64,000 bases of DNA from Apoda limacodes (Eukaryota; Arthropoda; Insecta; Lepidoptera; Limacodidae). The notes under the pieces are model-generated. The model searched no databases, was not told the DNA's origin, and was given only the letters and a program-made list of their open reading frames with translations. Position numbers and translations under genes: made by a program. The stretch covers positions 6,572,001 to 6,636,000 of the forward strand of contig OX291551.1 of assembly GCA_946406115.1 (NCBI GenBank), given 5' to 3'. Positions within the stretch are counted from its first letter, which is position 1, and every line of letters begins with the position of its first letter. Below are positions 1 through 12,800 of the stretch, piece by piece.

Positions 1-1596
1 AGTAAAATAATTCAGATTAAATCATATAAAGATGTTTCTTAACGATAAACGATTTGTACCACTTTGACATTTTCATTAATTGAGAGATTTCAATGTCATT
101 GGAGACATGATTTCTGCGTATAATTTAATTCTGTCGTATTAATTACTGGCTAATTATAATAAAACTTATTAAATTCATAACTACATACATAGGTATGTAT
201 ACACACATGCTGTTATTGGTGCCCAAATTTTTTGACAATAAAGGAAAAAGTGACCAGTGGCTTATGAATTAATAGCTTAGTAAGTGAAAACAAAATCTTT
301 TTTATGGTGTTTAGCGAAATCGTATATTTCCGTGTTATAAACATTAAATGTGAAAACAAAATTCATTAAATGGATCTGCTTATTTCCTCAATTGTATTTC
401 ACCAGCGGCCGACTTCGCACGATATTAATAACAATACACATACCTAATATTAATGATATTAATTTTAAAATAAATAGTATTAAAATAATTTTATCTCAAT
501 TTTAAGTCAAATGTAACTTTTATGTTTATAATTCAGTTATATCTTTTATACGGCATGTATGTGTCCTCCTTATTCGTGTAAACTCGTTTTCACATTTATA
601 TATATATACTAAAGATTTTGAATATTATAAGTGCGAATATTATACATAGGATACAACCCATCTGCTTATGGTTTACGATTGATGACCGATTCCAAGATTT
701 GGCCTCGAGTAAAAAAAAAAGAATCTTGAAAACAGTTCCGTTCCATACTACACTTTTTACTAAAAATAGGTTAGTAGGTAGCATAGGTAAATAGGTACAT
801 ACTTGGTAGGTAAATAGATAGTTACTAGCTGGCGATTAAGCCCACCCAATATGATGGCCACCATACAACTGGTTACATCTGGACATCTGTAACAAAAAAT
901 ATGCATTGTTGTTATTAATCTTTAGATTTCAGTGGTTTTTCACTTGCTTAGCTATTAATTCTAACTGAAACAAACCAATAACTTTTGTTATATTAACTGT
1001 ATTAAAATAAAGAAAAAAAAACAGGCATTGAGAAGCTTTAGATACCTTCTGAATTTCAGGACAGAATTGAAATACGAGTAACCAACAACAGGCAATTTGG
1101 TTAACCGATAAATACACCCAATAATGGCCTAATTAATATGCTAAATGCGGAAAACATATGTTCAATCAACTTACTATGGATGTTAATTTATTAAAAAACA
1201 TTACATACACACTGTTATCCCATACATGTAAAAAATTTAATAGTAATGTGACAAAACTCTGTTTTTGAAATATTATTTTTAATAAAATTAGCATTCATAT
1301 CTATTTTTATTTATCAAATTACATTATTTATAATTGTAAAACTTTTTTTTGTTGTTACACCGTTTTGCCTCATACATAAAAGTGATGTTGGCGAACACTC
1401 ACCATCAGAATTACTTGTAAAGGTGATTCGTTTGGCATTGCACATTGGAGTGCTATCCTTATTTCAACCACTGAATATTTATTTACTTTGATACAATAAG
1501 AGCACAAGCAAGCTAAAACAGTGAAGTATTATTAGTTGCAATCAGTTAACATGATAAAAAAATGGTACAAATTGACACTTTTTCATAATAAGAAGT
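1..1596. other. AT-rich non-coding DNA downstream of P4HA
   Basis: I see no gene in this stretch. It is AT-rich with short runs and simple tracts (a TA-rich block near 595-610, A-runs near 710 and 1010). The few short open frames have no recognisable motif. It lies downstream of the P4HA stop codon. Confidence 0.6.
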
Positions 1597-1715
1597 AATT
1601 AATAATAATAATAATATACTTTATTGCACATAATATAACAAAAACAATAGGAACATAGAAATAAAATACAAATGGCGATCTTATCGCTATGAAGCGATCT
1701 CTTCCAGATAACCTT
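1597..1715 (-). mobile_element. 3' end fragment of a non-LTR retrotransposon
   Basis: Read on the minus strand this is a 3' untranslated end with an AATAAA-like signal followed by a short TAT/TTA trinucleotide tail (plus-strand AATAATAATAATAATA near 1600). The part with the inverted words GCGATCTTATCGC and GAAGCGATCTCTTCC at 1675-1710 resembles a LINE 3' end that is common in Lepidoptera. No coding part is attached, so it is a very short 5'-truncated copy. The family assignment is from memory of such tails. The next 320 bases (1716-2035) are AT-rich and hold nothing I recognise. Confidence 0.45.
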
Positions 1716-2035
1716 TGGGTGAAGGATTTAAAATAAAATCATAATAAAAGGTAATGTGTGCATTAAAAATAAGGTAGATAATAATTATAATCAATCGTAT
1801 CTTTAACAAAATTTATATAAAAAGATAATATTAAATGCAAAATATATATTTAAGATAATATTAGATACAATTACATAATACTATACATAAATAAATAATT
1901 ATTTAAGAATATATATAAACTAATACATATATATATATATTTAAAAATTTACATACATATTCATACAGACATAAAATTAGTCAGTTCATAATAATACTTA
2001 GTGCATTTTATTAGTGGATTATTGATATGACTAAG

Positions 2036-3073
2036 TTACAGAGTGCCCGAGGGTTTTTGCAAATGGGTGGCTAGCTTTTGTCCGGCAGACGCATACGAAC
2101 CGTAGTTGACGGTAGTTGCTCTGATAGCATGGACATTAATGCTGGTGTCCCGCAAGGCTCTGTGCTGTCTCCTACGCTGTTTGTACTGCATATCAATGAT
2201 ATGTTGGACATCAACAACATACATTGCTATGCAGATGACAGTACTGGAGACGCTTTTGACACGGGTCGTGCAAACATCCCTTGTTCCGTTGTGGAGGAAA
2301 ACCGCGAAGAACTTGTGTCTCAAATCGAGACTACACTGTCCCAGGTCTCTGACTGGGGACGGGTAAACTTGGTCCGATTCAACCCTACAAAGACACAAGT
2401 GTGCGCGTTCACCGCTAAGAAAACTCCATTCACTGTAGTCCCACAATTCCAGAACACTCCCCTCTCCATCTCCAAGAGCATTGGGATCCTTGGTGTCGAC
2501 ATCTCCAGCGATGTTCAGTTCCGAGATCATTTACAAGATAAGGTGAAGCTTGCGTCCAAAAAACTTGGTGTACTCAACAGAGCGAAGCAGTACTTCACGT
2601 CGGGGCAACGGTTGTTACTTTACAAGTCGCAAGTTAGGCCCCATATGGAGTACTGCTGCCATCTCTGGGCAGGTGGACCCGGATACCAGCTTGGCCCTTT
2701 TGACTCGGTTCAACGACGGGCTGTGAGAATTGTCGACGATTCCAAACTCACTTGCGGTATCGAGCCCTTAAGTCTGAGGAGAGACTTTGCCTCACTGTGT
2801 GTGTTCTAACGCTTGTACAATGGGTTGTGTTCTGAGGAATTGTTCGAAATGATGCCCATGGCTACTTTCAACCATCGCACTGCTCGCCATCGGCAGGGAA
2901 TTCATTCCCACACTTTAGAACCTAAGTGGTCGCGTACAGTCCGGTTTCAGAGAAACTTCCTCCCATGAACGCTTAAGTTGTGGAATGAGCTCCCTGCCAA
3001 GGTTTTCTGCAAGGACTACAGCATGGAGTTCTTCAAGAAAGAAGTTATTAGATTTCTGAAGTTTAAAAAAAAA
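2036..3073 (+). pseudogene. 5'-truncated, decayed LINE copy (reverse transcriptase C-terminal part)
   Basis: The translation matches the C-terminal third of the intact LINE protein encoded on the minus strand at 36918-39869, including motif B (AGVPQGSVLSPTLF) and the catalytic YADD box (HCYADDSTGDAF). Similarity starts near 2040, in the middle of the RT domain, so the copy is 5'-truncated. A one-base loss near 2073 shifts the frame, and a nonsense change gives TAA at 2807-2809 where the intact copy has a sense codon. Homology then resumes to about 3060 and ends in an A-run, without the usual 3' tail. It is dead. It lies downstream of the P4HA gene. Confidence 0.85.
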
Positions 3074-5054
3074 AAACAATATAACATAATATATAATACT
3101 AACCCAATTAACCAATTAATCCAGTCGATATCCACTTTCTATCTGGAAAATATTCCGAAGTTAATATAATTTTGTTGTCATTATGGGATACTCTGGGGTG
3201 TAGAATCTAAGTTTTCGACCTCAAAGACCCTGTGCTAACTTGAGGGGGGGCAAAACTCTTCAAAAATAAATGTTTTATGTGTCCTTTGTCTGTCAGAAAG
3301 GTGTAGAATTTTAAATTTTCTTCAATTTTTACTAGTGAAACATGTTTTGCTTCAAAACTAACTGAGATACAACACATCAAAGTTTGAATTAAATTTCGTC
3401 ATGGGCGCGCCGCGTCTAAATAGAGTACAAAGCACAAAGTATATTTTTTATAGTATTGAATATCAATTTAACCAATTAATAATAATTAAATAAATTACTG
3501 TATATTCTGCACATTAGAAATAACAAAGTTGCATTCTGCAATTACTTTTAAGTTTATTTCATTAAAAAAAATAGGCATTTGATAATCATTTTTATTTTTT
3601 TTGAAATCCTGCTTTCATTGAAAACAGCATACCTAATTATTAAATAATGGCTCCAAAAATGTTTTGCTTTTTGGAGCCCTTCTTATTTATATACTTATAA
3701 AAACTGCAATATAAGTCATAAAATACTGTTTATTAAAACTTTTGAAATTAACAAAAAATTAAAATTTTTGCATTTTTTGTTGAATTTAAAAAATTATAAC
3801 AAACAACTTTTTAATAGTAAATATATAGGAAGATCTTCAAGAAGCCAAACATTTTTAGACAACTTAAATTAGTTTTAAAATGCGACTTTATTCTTTTTAA
3901 TTTGTAGAATATACAATAATTATTTCAAAGTTTTAAATTGATTTTTAATACTGTAAAAAAGTAAGAGTAAGTAAAAACAGGGTATAAATACCAAAGTGAC
4001 TAAAGCGTTTGGACGCCTGATTTGGATCATATGCAATTTGCACTTTTTGTACATACTTATACCTAAATAAATTTTGTAAGCTTTTAGCATTTAGCATTTT
4101 AGCATCGATTTTTATCCTTCAACTTACTAATTCAAAATCAGGTGTGAATGAAAAAATATAAAATCTTTCAATGATGACAAGGCACCTAACTTGGGAATTG
4201 AACTGAAAATTATAACATTAAGCTCTTGGTCAGTGGACAAAACCCATGTCTTGTTAAGTCTAAGTGAAGATAGCGATAGAAAGAACAAATATTTATTTTG
4301 AAGCATTCTAAATCAACAAATTGCATGTTATTTGCACGGTGCTGATTTTCAGTGGAACCCAGTTTGAGCTCTTAGTTTCCTTTCAATAGTTGTTCAATTT
4401 ATCCTATTTTAAATAAGGCACCTTTACTTAAGCGGGTAGAAAAGGGGGGGGAGACTCTTTGTTGTTTATATTGGTGACTAACTAACATGATTCATCTGGA
4501 AGTGGTAAAATTAAAAGGGTTTTTTTTGTCTTACTTTGACCTGCGGTATCTTGGTTAGGTTAGGTTACTATTGGGTCAAAATATGTTGAAACTGAAAGCA
4601 AATTTAATATTCTACAATTTTGTAATAACAATTGTTACATAAAAACTGCTTGGTTTAGGAGATAAAGGCAAAAAACTATATATAACTATATTTTTTATTG
4701 CACTGACTTGAGAAGCTTGATATTTTTACAGCTTCAAGGGACCGCAGACTTTAGTATTTGATATTAATTTTAATTTGATACCTCCACATGTTTCTGAGTA
4801 AAAGCTGGGTCTTGACAGACAGACAAGTTTAATGTGATAGCTACAAATCAGTATATTCTGTTCCCTCGAGTTATATTTTACAATTCCTTATGCTGGCGCA
4901 AACCCCTTTAGTTAACTATTTTTAATAATTCAAATCGGAAAACAGAGAGGGACCCTGTTGTTTTTGTTTACCTTTTTTTTTGTTTAATTTTTTTTTTAAT
5001 TAATAATGCATTGACTGATAAGGCATCAGCTTAAAAGTAACATTACAGTTACCT
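3074..5054. other. AT-rich non-coding DNA
   Basis: No gene, RNA gene or clear mobile element is visible. The stretch is strongly AT-rich with homopolymer runs and scattered short imperfect repeats. A G-run near 3244 and another near 4445 are the only compositional breaks. Confidence 0.55.
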
Positions 5055-5285
5055 ATTAGGGCTATGTTCCAAATCACGCCGAGTAATTATCGCCGGGTAA
5101 AGTTGAAAAATCAACCGGTCTGGAACGAGCGTTTGACAGTCAATTTTCACACTGACAGGAGTGATTTTCAACCTTTTCTATGGCAGTGTAAAAATTCAAC
5201 TTGACAGTTGGAAAATTACTCTCCCCGGGCGTCCCAAAACCACTTTTTTAACTTCCTCGTTGCGATTTGGAACTCACCCTAGGTT
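5055..5285. repeat. Candidate MITE with terminal inverted repeats
   Basis: The ends are imperfect inverted repeats: the left end reads TAGGGCTATGTTCCAAATCA and the right end, reverse-complemented, reads CTAGGGTGAGTTCCAAATCG. The interior is non-coding and contains further self-complementary words (TTGACAGT and ACTGTCAA). Size and structure fit a non-autonomous DNA transposon. No transposase is present, and the target duplication is not clear enough to call. Confidence 0.5.
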
Positions 5286-5300
5286 TAACGAAAATTAAAG

Positions 5301-5757
5301 GGCGCGTTCGTTCTGGGATTCAGAGTTCCCACGAATGATACTTTTCACACTTTTGATAACGCTTGTTTTGCCACCGACACCTACCGTTCGTTTAGCTTTG
5401 AAACGTTACTAACAAAAATTTTGGTTACAAAACTTGCAAAACGAACGGTTGACGTACACACACTACGATAAAACACACACACTACGATAAAACACACACA
5501 CACACTACCATAAACAATGAATATGTATAGGCAGTTTGACAGATTAACACAAAAACCCCACCTCCAGACATGGGTCTAAAGTTTCATTATTCGGTGGCAA
5601 AAGTGACAAAAATAACAAAAATATCGTAAACGAACGCATGACAGTTTGTCACAGATGATACGAAAATTTTGATATTTTTGATACCAATGCTAAACGAACG
5701 GATAACAGGTGGCAAAAGTAATGAAAATAATGATTCTGCATCCCAGAACGAACACAT
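5301..5757. repeat. MITE-like repeat with inverted ends and an internal ACACAC array
   Basis: The left end contains CGTTCGTTCTGGGAT and the right end its near-complement ATCCCAGAACGAAC (about 5731-5755), so the segment can fold back. Inside are several CGTTCG/CGAACG words and a tandem array of ACACACACTACGATAAA units at 5455-5515. A second, partial copy in opposite orientation lies at 50497-50750 and shares the CCGTTCGTTTTGCAA and GTTAGTAACGTTTCAAAGC words. It is therefore a dispersed family, probably a non-autonomous DNA transposon. Confidence 0.6.
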
Positions 5758-6479
5758 TGTAAGCAACAGTATAGAAAAAATATTGTATAAATATGTCACA
5801 GACACACTGACACGATCATGGTTCAAAGCTGTCAGTTTTGTATTCAGATTAAATAACACTAAGACTTAGTATTATTTTCGGACGCAGATGTTGTGTGTAA
5901 TGCTGGATGGTCTTCTTTCTGTTTTCTTACTTCAGCTTACCTACCTATCTCATCCAAAACATTTCTCACTTTTATTACATGCATGCATGCAGGCATCAGT
6001 TGACAGACCAAACGGCAAAACATAAACTGCCCTAAATTATATGATATTTTTTTTAAACTATCATTAAAACATAATTTGTCGCCATTTGGTATTTGCCCAA
6101 AGTAAATTTACTGGGAACGAGTACATACAACCATTTCCCAGAAATCCCGAGAATAAGGTAAAGGTCTAATTTTAGGGTTAAATAAAAAAACATCTAAAAA
6201 TCACGTCATTTATTTAACAAAAACATAATAATATGTCTAAAATAAAACTGTCTTTAGAGCTATGTAAGTATAAAATATTATCTTTATACGTATGAATGAA
6301 CGTGTACCTAACATAAATATATAATAACAACGCAGACATATCAACGAAGTCAACCTGCAGAAGATGACAAGAATTAAATTGTCACTGTATGCGTTATCGT
6401 AGGAGAGGATAACAAATAAATAAACAAAAAATAAGTACCTACTCATAGTATAATAGTACATTATGATACAAGAGAGCTA
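5758..6479. other. Non-coding DNA downstream of P4HA
   Basis: No gene recognised. The sequence is AT-rich and contains a short TGCATGCATGCAGGCA run near 5981. Short open frames on both strands have no domain or codon pattern that supports a gene. Confidence 0.5.
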
Positions 6480-6533
6480 GGCTGCTAATTGCAGACGAGG
6501 CTATGAGTTGCAGCCCAAGCCGAAGGCGAGAAA
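6480..6533. repeat. Short dispersed repeat, second copy at about 22920-22990
   Basis: The segment around GCAGACGAGGCTATGAGTTGCA, followed by AAGCCGAAGGCGAG, recurs with changes at 22930-22985 (ACAGACGAGGTTGTGGGTTGCA, then GAGCCAAAGGCGAG). Both copies are non-coding and lie in or next to P4HA. This is a dispersed repeat of unknown class. Confidence 0.4.
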
Positions 6534-6548
6534 AAATCTATTAAAATA

Positions 6549-6554
6549 TTTATT
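6549..6554 (-). promoter_or_regulatory. Candidate P4HA polyadenylation signal
   Basis: On the minus strand AATAAA occurs here, about 150 bases after the P4HA stop codon at 6704-6706. Another AATAAA overlaps 6698-6703, directly after the stop, and is probably too close to be used alone. The assignment is by position and hexamer only. Confidence 0.4.
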
Positions 6555-6703
6555 GTTTAGAATATACCAGCAAGTTGATGATGGCGTTTGTGCTAAAAAC
6601 AACTCTTTCGCCTTTTACACTCTGTGGATTATTAAGGTGCCAATCTACTCTGCCACACCAACACGGTTTCTTTATAAAACCTACAATTTATCGATATTTT
6701 ATT

Positions 6704-6831
6704 TTATGTAAGAGCAGCAGTACGCTTGGGGATCGGTCGGGGAATCTGCCTCAAGATGCCCTCACTTTGATATTCCAAGTTGCAGGGTCTGATCAGTTCT
6801 TGGCCCCTTTGATGTAGCAATTTGTTGCACA
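6704..6831 (-). CDS. P4HA: P4HA coding exon 11: C-terminus and stop
   Basis: Entering in phase 1 after CCGTAG, it reads VCNKLLHQRGQELIRPCNLE and then a basic, proline-rich tail ending RTAALT before TAA (6706-6704). The NK.L/IH.RGQE..RPC pattern is the conserved C-terminus. The usual tryptophan of NKW is Leu here. There is no KDEL-like retention signal, as expected, because retention comes from the PDI partner. Confidence 0.9.
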
Positions 6832-9800
6832 CTACGGGAAAAGATATTATTTATAGAACTTAAAATGTCAATACAAATTATAGTCGAATTCTTGTTATTA
6901 GAAGGCATAGGCTCACCCAGGGGAGGATATTTAAGTTAAGGTTTAAAATTAAATCCTTTTTCTATACAGCTACCTATATGAATTATTTCATTAAACTGTG
7001 GACTGATCCAACCCAAAATAAATACTCCTTTATACAACGTCGGACCCTTTCCCTTTAGTTTACTACAGGCGTCTATACTAAACTAGGAGAAAAGGGTCCG
7101 ATGTTGTACCTATCCTTTTTTAAGAATTTATTACATGGATCGTGCAAACATCCCTTGTTCCGTTGTGGAGGAAAACCGCGGAGAACTTGTGTCTCAAATC
7201 GAGACCCCACTGTCCAAGGTCTCTGACTGGGGACGGGTAAACTTAGTCCGATTCAATCCTACAAAGACACAAGCGTGCGCGTTCATCGCTAAGAAAACCC
7301 CATTCACTGTAGTCCCACAATTCCAGAACACTCCCCTCTCAATCTCCATCTCCTAGAGCATTGGGATCCTTGGTGTTGACATCTCCAGCGATGTTCAGTT
7401 CCGAGATCATTTGCATGATAAGGTAAAAGCTGGGTCCAAAAAACTAGGTGTTCTCAACAGAGCGATGCAGTACTTTACGTCGGGGCAGAGGTTGCTGCTT
7501 TACAATTCGCAATTTCAGCCCCACGCTGGGAAATGCTACCATCTCTGGGCGGGTGCGCCCGGATACCAGCTTGGCCCTTTTGACTCGGTTCAACGTCGGG
7601 GTGTGAGAATTGTCTCACTCGCCGTATCGAACCCTTAAGTCTGAGGACAGACTTTGCCTCCCTGTGTGTGTGTTGTACCGCTTCTACAATGGGATGTGTT
7701 GCCCACGGCTACTTTCTACCATTGCACTGCTCGCCATCAGCAGGGAATTCATTCTCACTTTAGAAACGAAATGGTCGCCTACAGTGCAGTTTCAGAGAAA
7801 CTGCCTCCTGCGAACGCTTGGGTTATGGAATGAGCTCCCTGCCAAGGTTTTCTCTAAGGACTACAGTATGGGGTTCTTCAAAAAAGATGTTATTGAATTT
7901 TTGAAGGGTCGGCAACGCGCGAATGATGCTCCTGGTGTTACAAGCGTCCATAGGCCACGGTGACCGCTTACCATCAGGCGGACCGTGTGCTTGTTTACCA
8001 CCTCAGTGGTATTAAAAAAAAAAAAAAGAATTAAGTAAGTATATAGGTACCTATAGTGCCACAGGAATTCCTGTGTCAATCAGCAGCAGTTAAATAATTT
8101 TTTTAACTCCTTGGTCTTATTTTAGAGGAACAAAAATCACTGGACTGTGGCATATGACTTTCACTAGTGTCGCATAACTTTACTGTAATTTTGATGTTTG
8201 CCTTGTGGCAAACACCATGATCGTGGGTACTTGCAACAGTATCGAAATATTGTAAGCTCAAATCTTCAGGGCTAATCACGGTAAGTACCCCGTTAATGTT
8301 ATGTCTAACTATAGCACCTTGTCTAATGTATAGAAAATTTCAAATGAAATACTGTTACCCCATTTGGATCCTCTCAACACAGGACAGGCTGCATGTCTCG
8401 TTGCCATATCACCTTCACCTGAAGGGTGTAAGTTCATCCAAAATACCGCAGAGTTCTTCTGAGGAAACACAGTTAGACCTATCTCCACAAAAACCGTTGC
8501 GCCTCCTTGTGGTACTTCCGACATCTGATATATAAATAAAAGACATTGTTAACTCTTACTAATATGTGAAATTCTGTTAAAACACATTACGTTCTATATA
8601 GGGAATAATTTGAGATAAGTCAGTGAATGTTTCCTTATATATATATATGCTTGTTGGTTCCTGGCCATTCCCGATTCGACTCTCGTGTTGTGCGGTCGTG
8701 TTTTAGAGCGTCAAGTGCTCTCGGTGTGCTCCGTGCAGTGGTGACTCAGCTGGTGCGCATTCCTGTGTGGTGTTTTGCCTCAGCGCTGACGATCTCGAAT
8801 TGTTGTTTGGATCATTGCCCGCAATTCCTGGAAAATCGGCCTGAGTGTTGAAGCGCTGCTCGGCATTGTGTATTGGCTGGGAAATTGCTTCTCGGCCCGC
8901 TCTGAGTGTGTTTGTGCGTTCTTCAACGCGCCCATAACCGAGTGTTTATCGAAGCGATACTGTGTGTTTTTGTGCGTGAGTGTGTGTTCTCGTAGTCGCG
9001 GAACTACTACGCACAGCGGTGACCCTCGCTTTCCTCTTTGACTGTTACCGGTTCGCCCGGTCTGAGTCCGGCTTTGGGTTAAATCGCTAGTGTAGTATTT
9101 CCGCTTCAGCGATTCGCCGCTCCGCGCATTCTCGCGTTTTAAGTATCGATTGCGTTTTAGTTTGTAGAAATCCAGTTCCGAGTGCTCAAGGGCTGGTGGG
9201 TGAGATCGTATAGCTCTTTTCAGAGTTGCGGTCTACCTAACGTTTCTCGTTCATACACGTCTCGTTGCTGGGGGGAAACCTAACGGTGACAACGTAACCC
9301 CGGCCGTAGGAGTAGGTGTTAGGTATACACCAGGCAATCCGTAGCACTGCGGGGCGCCTGGCCACATTTATGTATTCTTGCTCCTCGCCAGCAATGGTGG
9401 GGAGTCACTAGGCACTCAAAATCTACACCTCGGCCACTCCCGCGATGGCCGAGCAACTCATCGGCTTGTCCCCGGACCAGCTAGGGGCAATCGTGATAAA
9501 TCTTGTTCGCGATCGCCAGCACTGCGTCCAGCACAACCGCGCCCTCCACGTCCGTCTCATCGCGTTCGACTCCGCGCTCTCGCTCGCGCAATCGTTCGCG
9601 CTCTCTCTCCCGCGAACCCCGCGAACCCCGCAATCGTGACCCGCGTCTTGCTCGCCGCGCTCTTCGGGCCCCTGTGCCCAATCGCCCCCCACTCCGGTAG
9701 CCGATGTGACCCTTTCTCGGTCACTCGCTACCCCGCCCCCCGCAACCTCCGAAACCGCACCCCTGTCTCCAGAAGCCGTAATGTCCGCTGAGTCGGCGTT

Positions 9801-12800
9801 GTCCGAGGACGACGAAGGCTTCAAAGTGGTTGGCCTGGGGACTAAAAAGGGGAAAAAGCGGAAGAAGTCCGCCAAGTCTAAAAAGGCTTCGGAAGCATCC
9901 GCTTTGGAGTCTTCTACTCCTCCTCCCTCCGATTCCGAGGCAAAACGCCTCAAAGCGCCTAGCGCTTCCCCCTCTCCGTCCACCTCGGCGGCCAGCCCTG
10001 AGCCAGCCGCCATGGACACAACCCCCGCCGCCACCTCTTCGCAGTCCGCTTGTCCCAATTCGGGACGGACGGAAAAAACTCCGCCCCCCATTGTCATCAA
10101 AGACAAAGGGGCCTGGCCAAATATAGCTAACGCTATGAAGGCCAAGCGTATTAATTATACGCACGCCCGCAATGATGCCGAGCGCGGCATCAAAGTGCAG
10201 GTCCCGACACCGTCAGATTTCCGAAATCTGACGGCTTTCCTCACGGCCCAAAAGTATGAGTACCATACTTACTCGCTGGCCGAGGAACGCGTTCTCCGAG
10301 CAGTCATAAGGGGAGTTCCTAAGGAATTCTCCACTAAGACTGTTCAGGATGACCTAATCGTCCAAGGCCTCCCCGTGCGGGAAGTACATAGAATGTACAA
10401 TGGCCGTAATAAGTCAGAGTGCTACGACATGGTGCTCGTAGTACTAGACCTGACCAAAGAAGGCAAAGCCATCTTTAACATTAAAGATGTGTGCAGCCTC
10501 AAGGGCGTCCGGGTCGAGACTCCGCACAAGCGGTCGAACCCGGATCAATGCCACCGATGCCAATTATATGGCCACGCGCAGCGCAACTGCAGACGCAGAC
10601 CGCGCTGTGTGAAATGTTTGCGCGATCACGCCACTCCGGACTGTGATCGCGATCGCTCTAACGCATCCGACCCGGTCGCTTGCGTACTCTGTGGGATTGA
10701 AGGCCACCCAGCGAATTACCGCCCCAAAGCTCCCAAACAGAGCTCGCGAAACAGGGTAAATCGCGTCCCCCCGCCCCCCGCCAACAGGCTCCGCTCGTGC
10801 CTCCTCCAGCGCTAATTAACGCAGCCAAATCTAAGGAGACAGACAAACTTTTGTCTGCTCTCCCTGGGCCCGTCTCTGTCACGGGTATTCCCTACCCCGC
10901 CCCTCTCATGTCCCGAGACATCCCGCGTCCAGCGCCTCTCGCGCAAACGCGTCTTGCCCCCCCACGCCCCTCTCTTGCGCTGCCCCGCAACGCCGCTCAG
11001 ACGGCCGAGCAGCAGCATTTCGGTATTCTCACCGAAATTTCTTGGGCCTGCGACCCATCCTATTTCGAGATCGTGTACGCCGAATACGTACTCACCGATC
11101 TCAATCAAATGCTCAGCTTCATGGCTAAGCATCGCGACTTCTTCGCCACCCTCCGCAGTGTGGCCCCAAAACCCTAAAAACCAAAATGGATTGCACAACC
11201 GCGCGCGAAAAACCCCGGTCCGTCTCCTTAGGCTATTTTAATGCCAACGGTCTTCGTAACCAAAGAGAGGAATTATCGCAATTCCTCTCGTCCCAAAAAC
11301 CGGACGTCTTCCTCATCCAGGAAACGTTACTAAAGCCCGCTGTCCGCACCCCTTCGATCGCGAACTATCGCACCGTCCGTAATGATAGAACTGCCTCCAA
11401 TCTCGGAGGCACTCTCATCTATTACAGGCGCTCCCTGCATTGCTCCCCTATCGATCCTCCACCACTTACGAATTTAGAAGCATCCGTCTGCCGCTTAGCG
11501 ATGACCGGCCATCAGCCGATCATCATTGCATCGGTTTATTTCTCTCCCCTAAAAGACTTGCTCGAGAGCGACCTTCAGTCGCTCTTAAATTTAGGCGACG
11601 CCGTCATTCTTGCCGGCGACCTAAATTGCAAGCATCGCCGCTGGAACTCTTCTGTAACTTCACGGAGAGGCAGACTCCTTGACGATTTAGTTGACAGACT
11701 AAACTTTGACATTATCGCTCCCATGACGCCCACTTTCTTTCCCCACAATACTAGGAACATCCCCGACGTACTGGACATAGCACTTCTAAAGAATGTAAGG
11801 CTAAGCTTTCGTTCTATAGAGGTGCTTGACGAACTTGACTCGGACCACCGCCCTGTTATCCTCCGATTAGGTTCCCCTTCGGACTCTCCTCCCGACACTA
11901 GAACCGTGACGGACTGGGATAAATTTGGGCAATTGCTCGAAAATCCCAGCTCGCCACATCTAGACCGCGTTCCCAACGTAATCTCTTCCGCGACCGATCT
12001 AAACGTAGCTATCGACTCTCTCACTAGCCACCTGACCGCCACCGTTGGCGAGTGCTCACGACAGGTGCCGGTTGGTGATTATCACCACCTAATCCTGCCT
12101 CAGCACATCAGGTCGCTAATGACTGAGCGAAACGCGGCCCGCTGCGCTCGCGATCGCGCTCCCACTACCGAAAATAAAGCTCGCTTCAACGACTTACACC
12201 GCCGTGTAAGAACCGCTGTAGCTGAGCTCCGCGCCCAACGTTTCGGTGATCTTATGGAGAACATTTCTCCTTCTCACCAAGCTTATTGGCACTTAGCCAG
12301 AGCTCTAAAATCCGAAACCGCAAACTCTCTCCCTCCGTTATCTCGTCCCAACAACGTTCCCGCGTTCAACGACGACGAAAAAGCGGATTGCCTAGCGTCT
12401 AGCCTCCAAGCCCAATGTGCCTTAAGCACAGCCCTTCGATCCCAACCACGTGCGCGAGGTAGACGGCGAAGTGGAGCGCAGAACTTCTCTGCCTCCACAA
12501 GACCCCCTGCCCCCTGTCACTGTCGACGAAGTCGTACAGGTCATCAAAGACCTACGCCCCCGTAAAGCCCCCGGTGCGGACGGTATCTCTTACGATATCC
12601 TAAAGCGCCTCACTCTGCCCCTTGTCTGCCTCCTAGTAGCGATCTTTATCGCTGCTATGGAACATTGCATCTTTCCATCTCAATGGAAAGATGCAATTGT
12701 TATAGGCATCCATAAGCCAGGTAAAGCTCGTACCGAGCCGTCCTCCTATCGCCCCATAAGTTTACTAAAGGCCCTTGGTTAACTCTATGAACGCCTCCTC

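Noticed and set aside
361..460. Candidate last P4HA exon near 390-425 on the minus strand
   Set aside because: The translation does not match the RGQE..RPC terminus. The segment at 6704-6831 does, with the correct splice phase.
2036..2530. Minus-strand open frame over the LINE copy
   Set aside because: It is an antisense shadow. The plus strand encodes recognisable reverse transcriptase, and the same shadow appears opposite the intact LINE at 37506-37853.
9423..10145. Long minus-strand open frame of 240 codons in the Jockey ORF1 region
   Set aside because: It is an antisense shadow of a GC-rich ORF1 with third-position GC bias. It has no domain.
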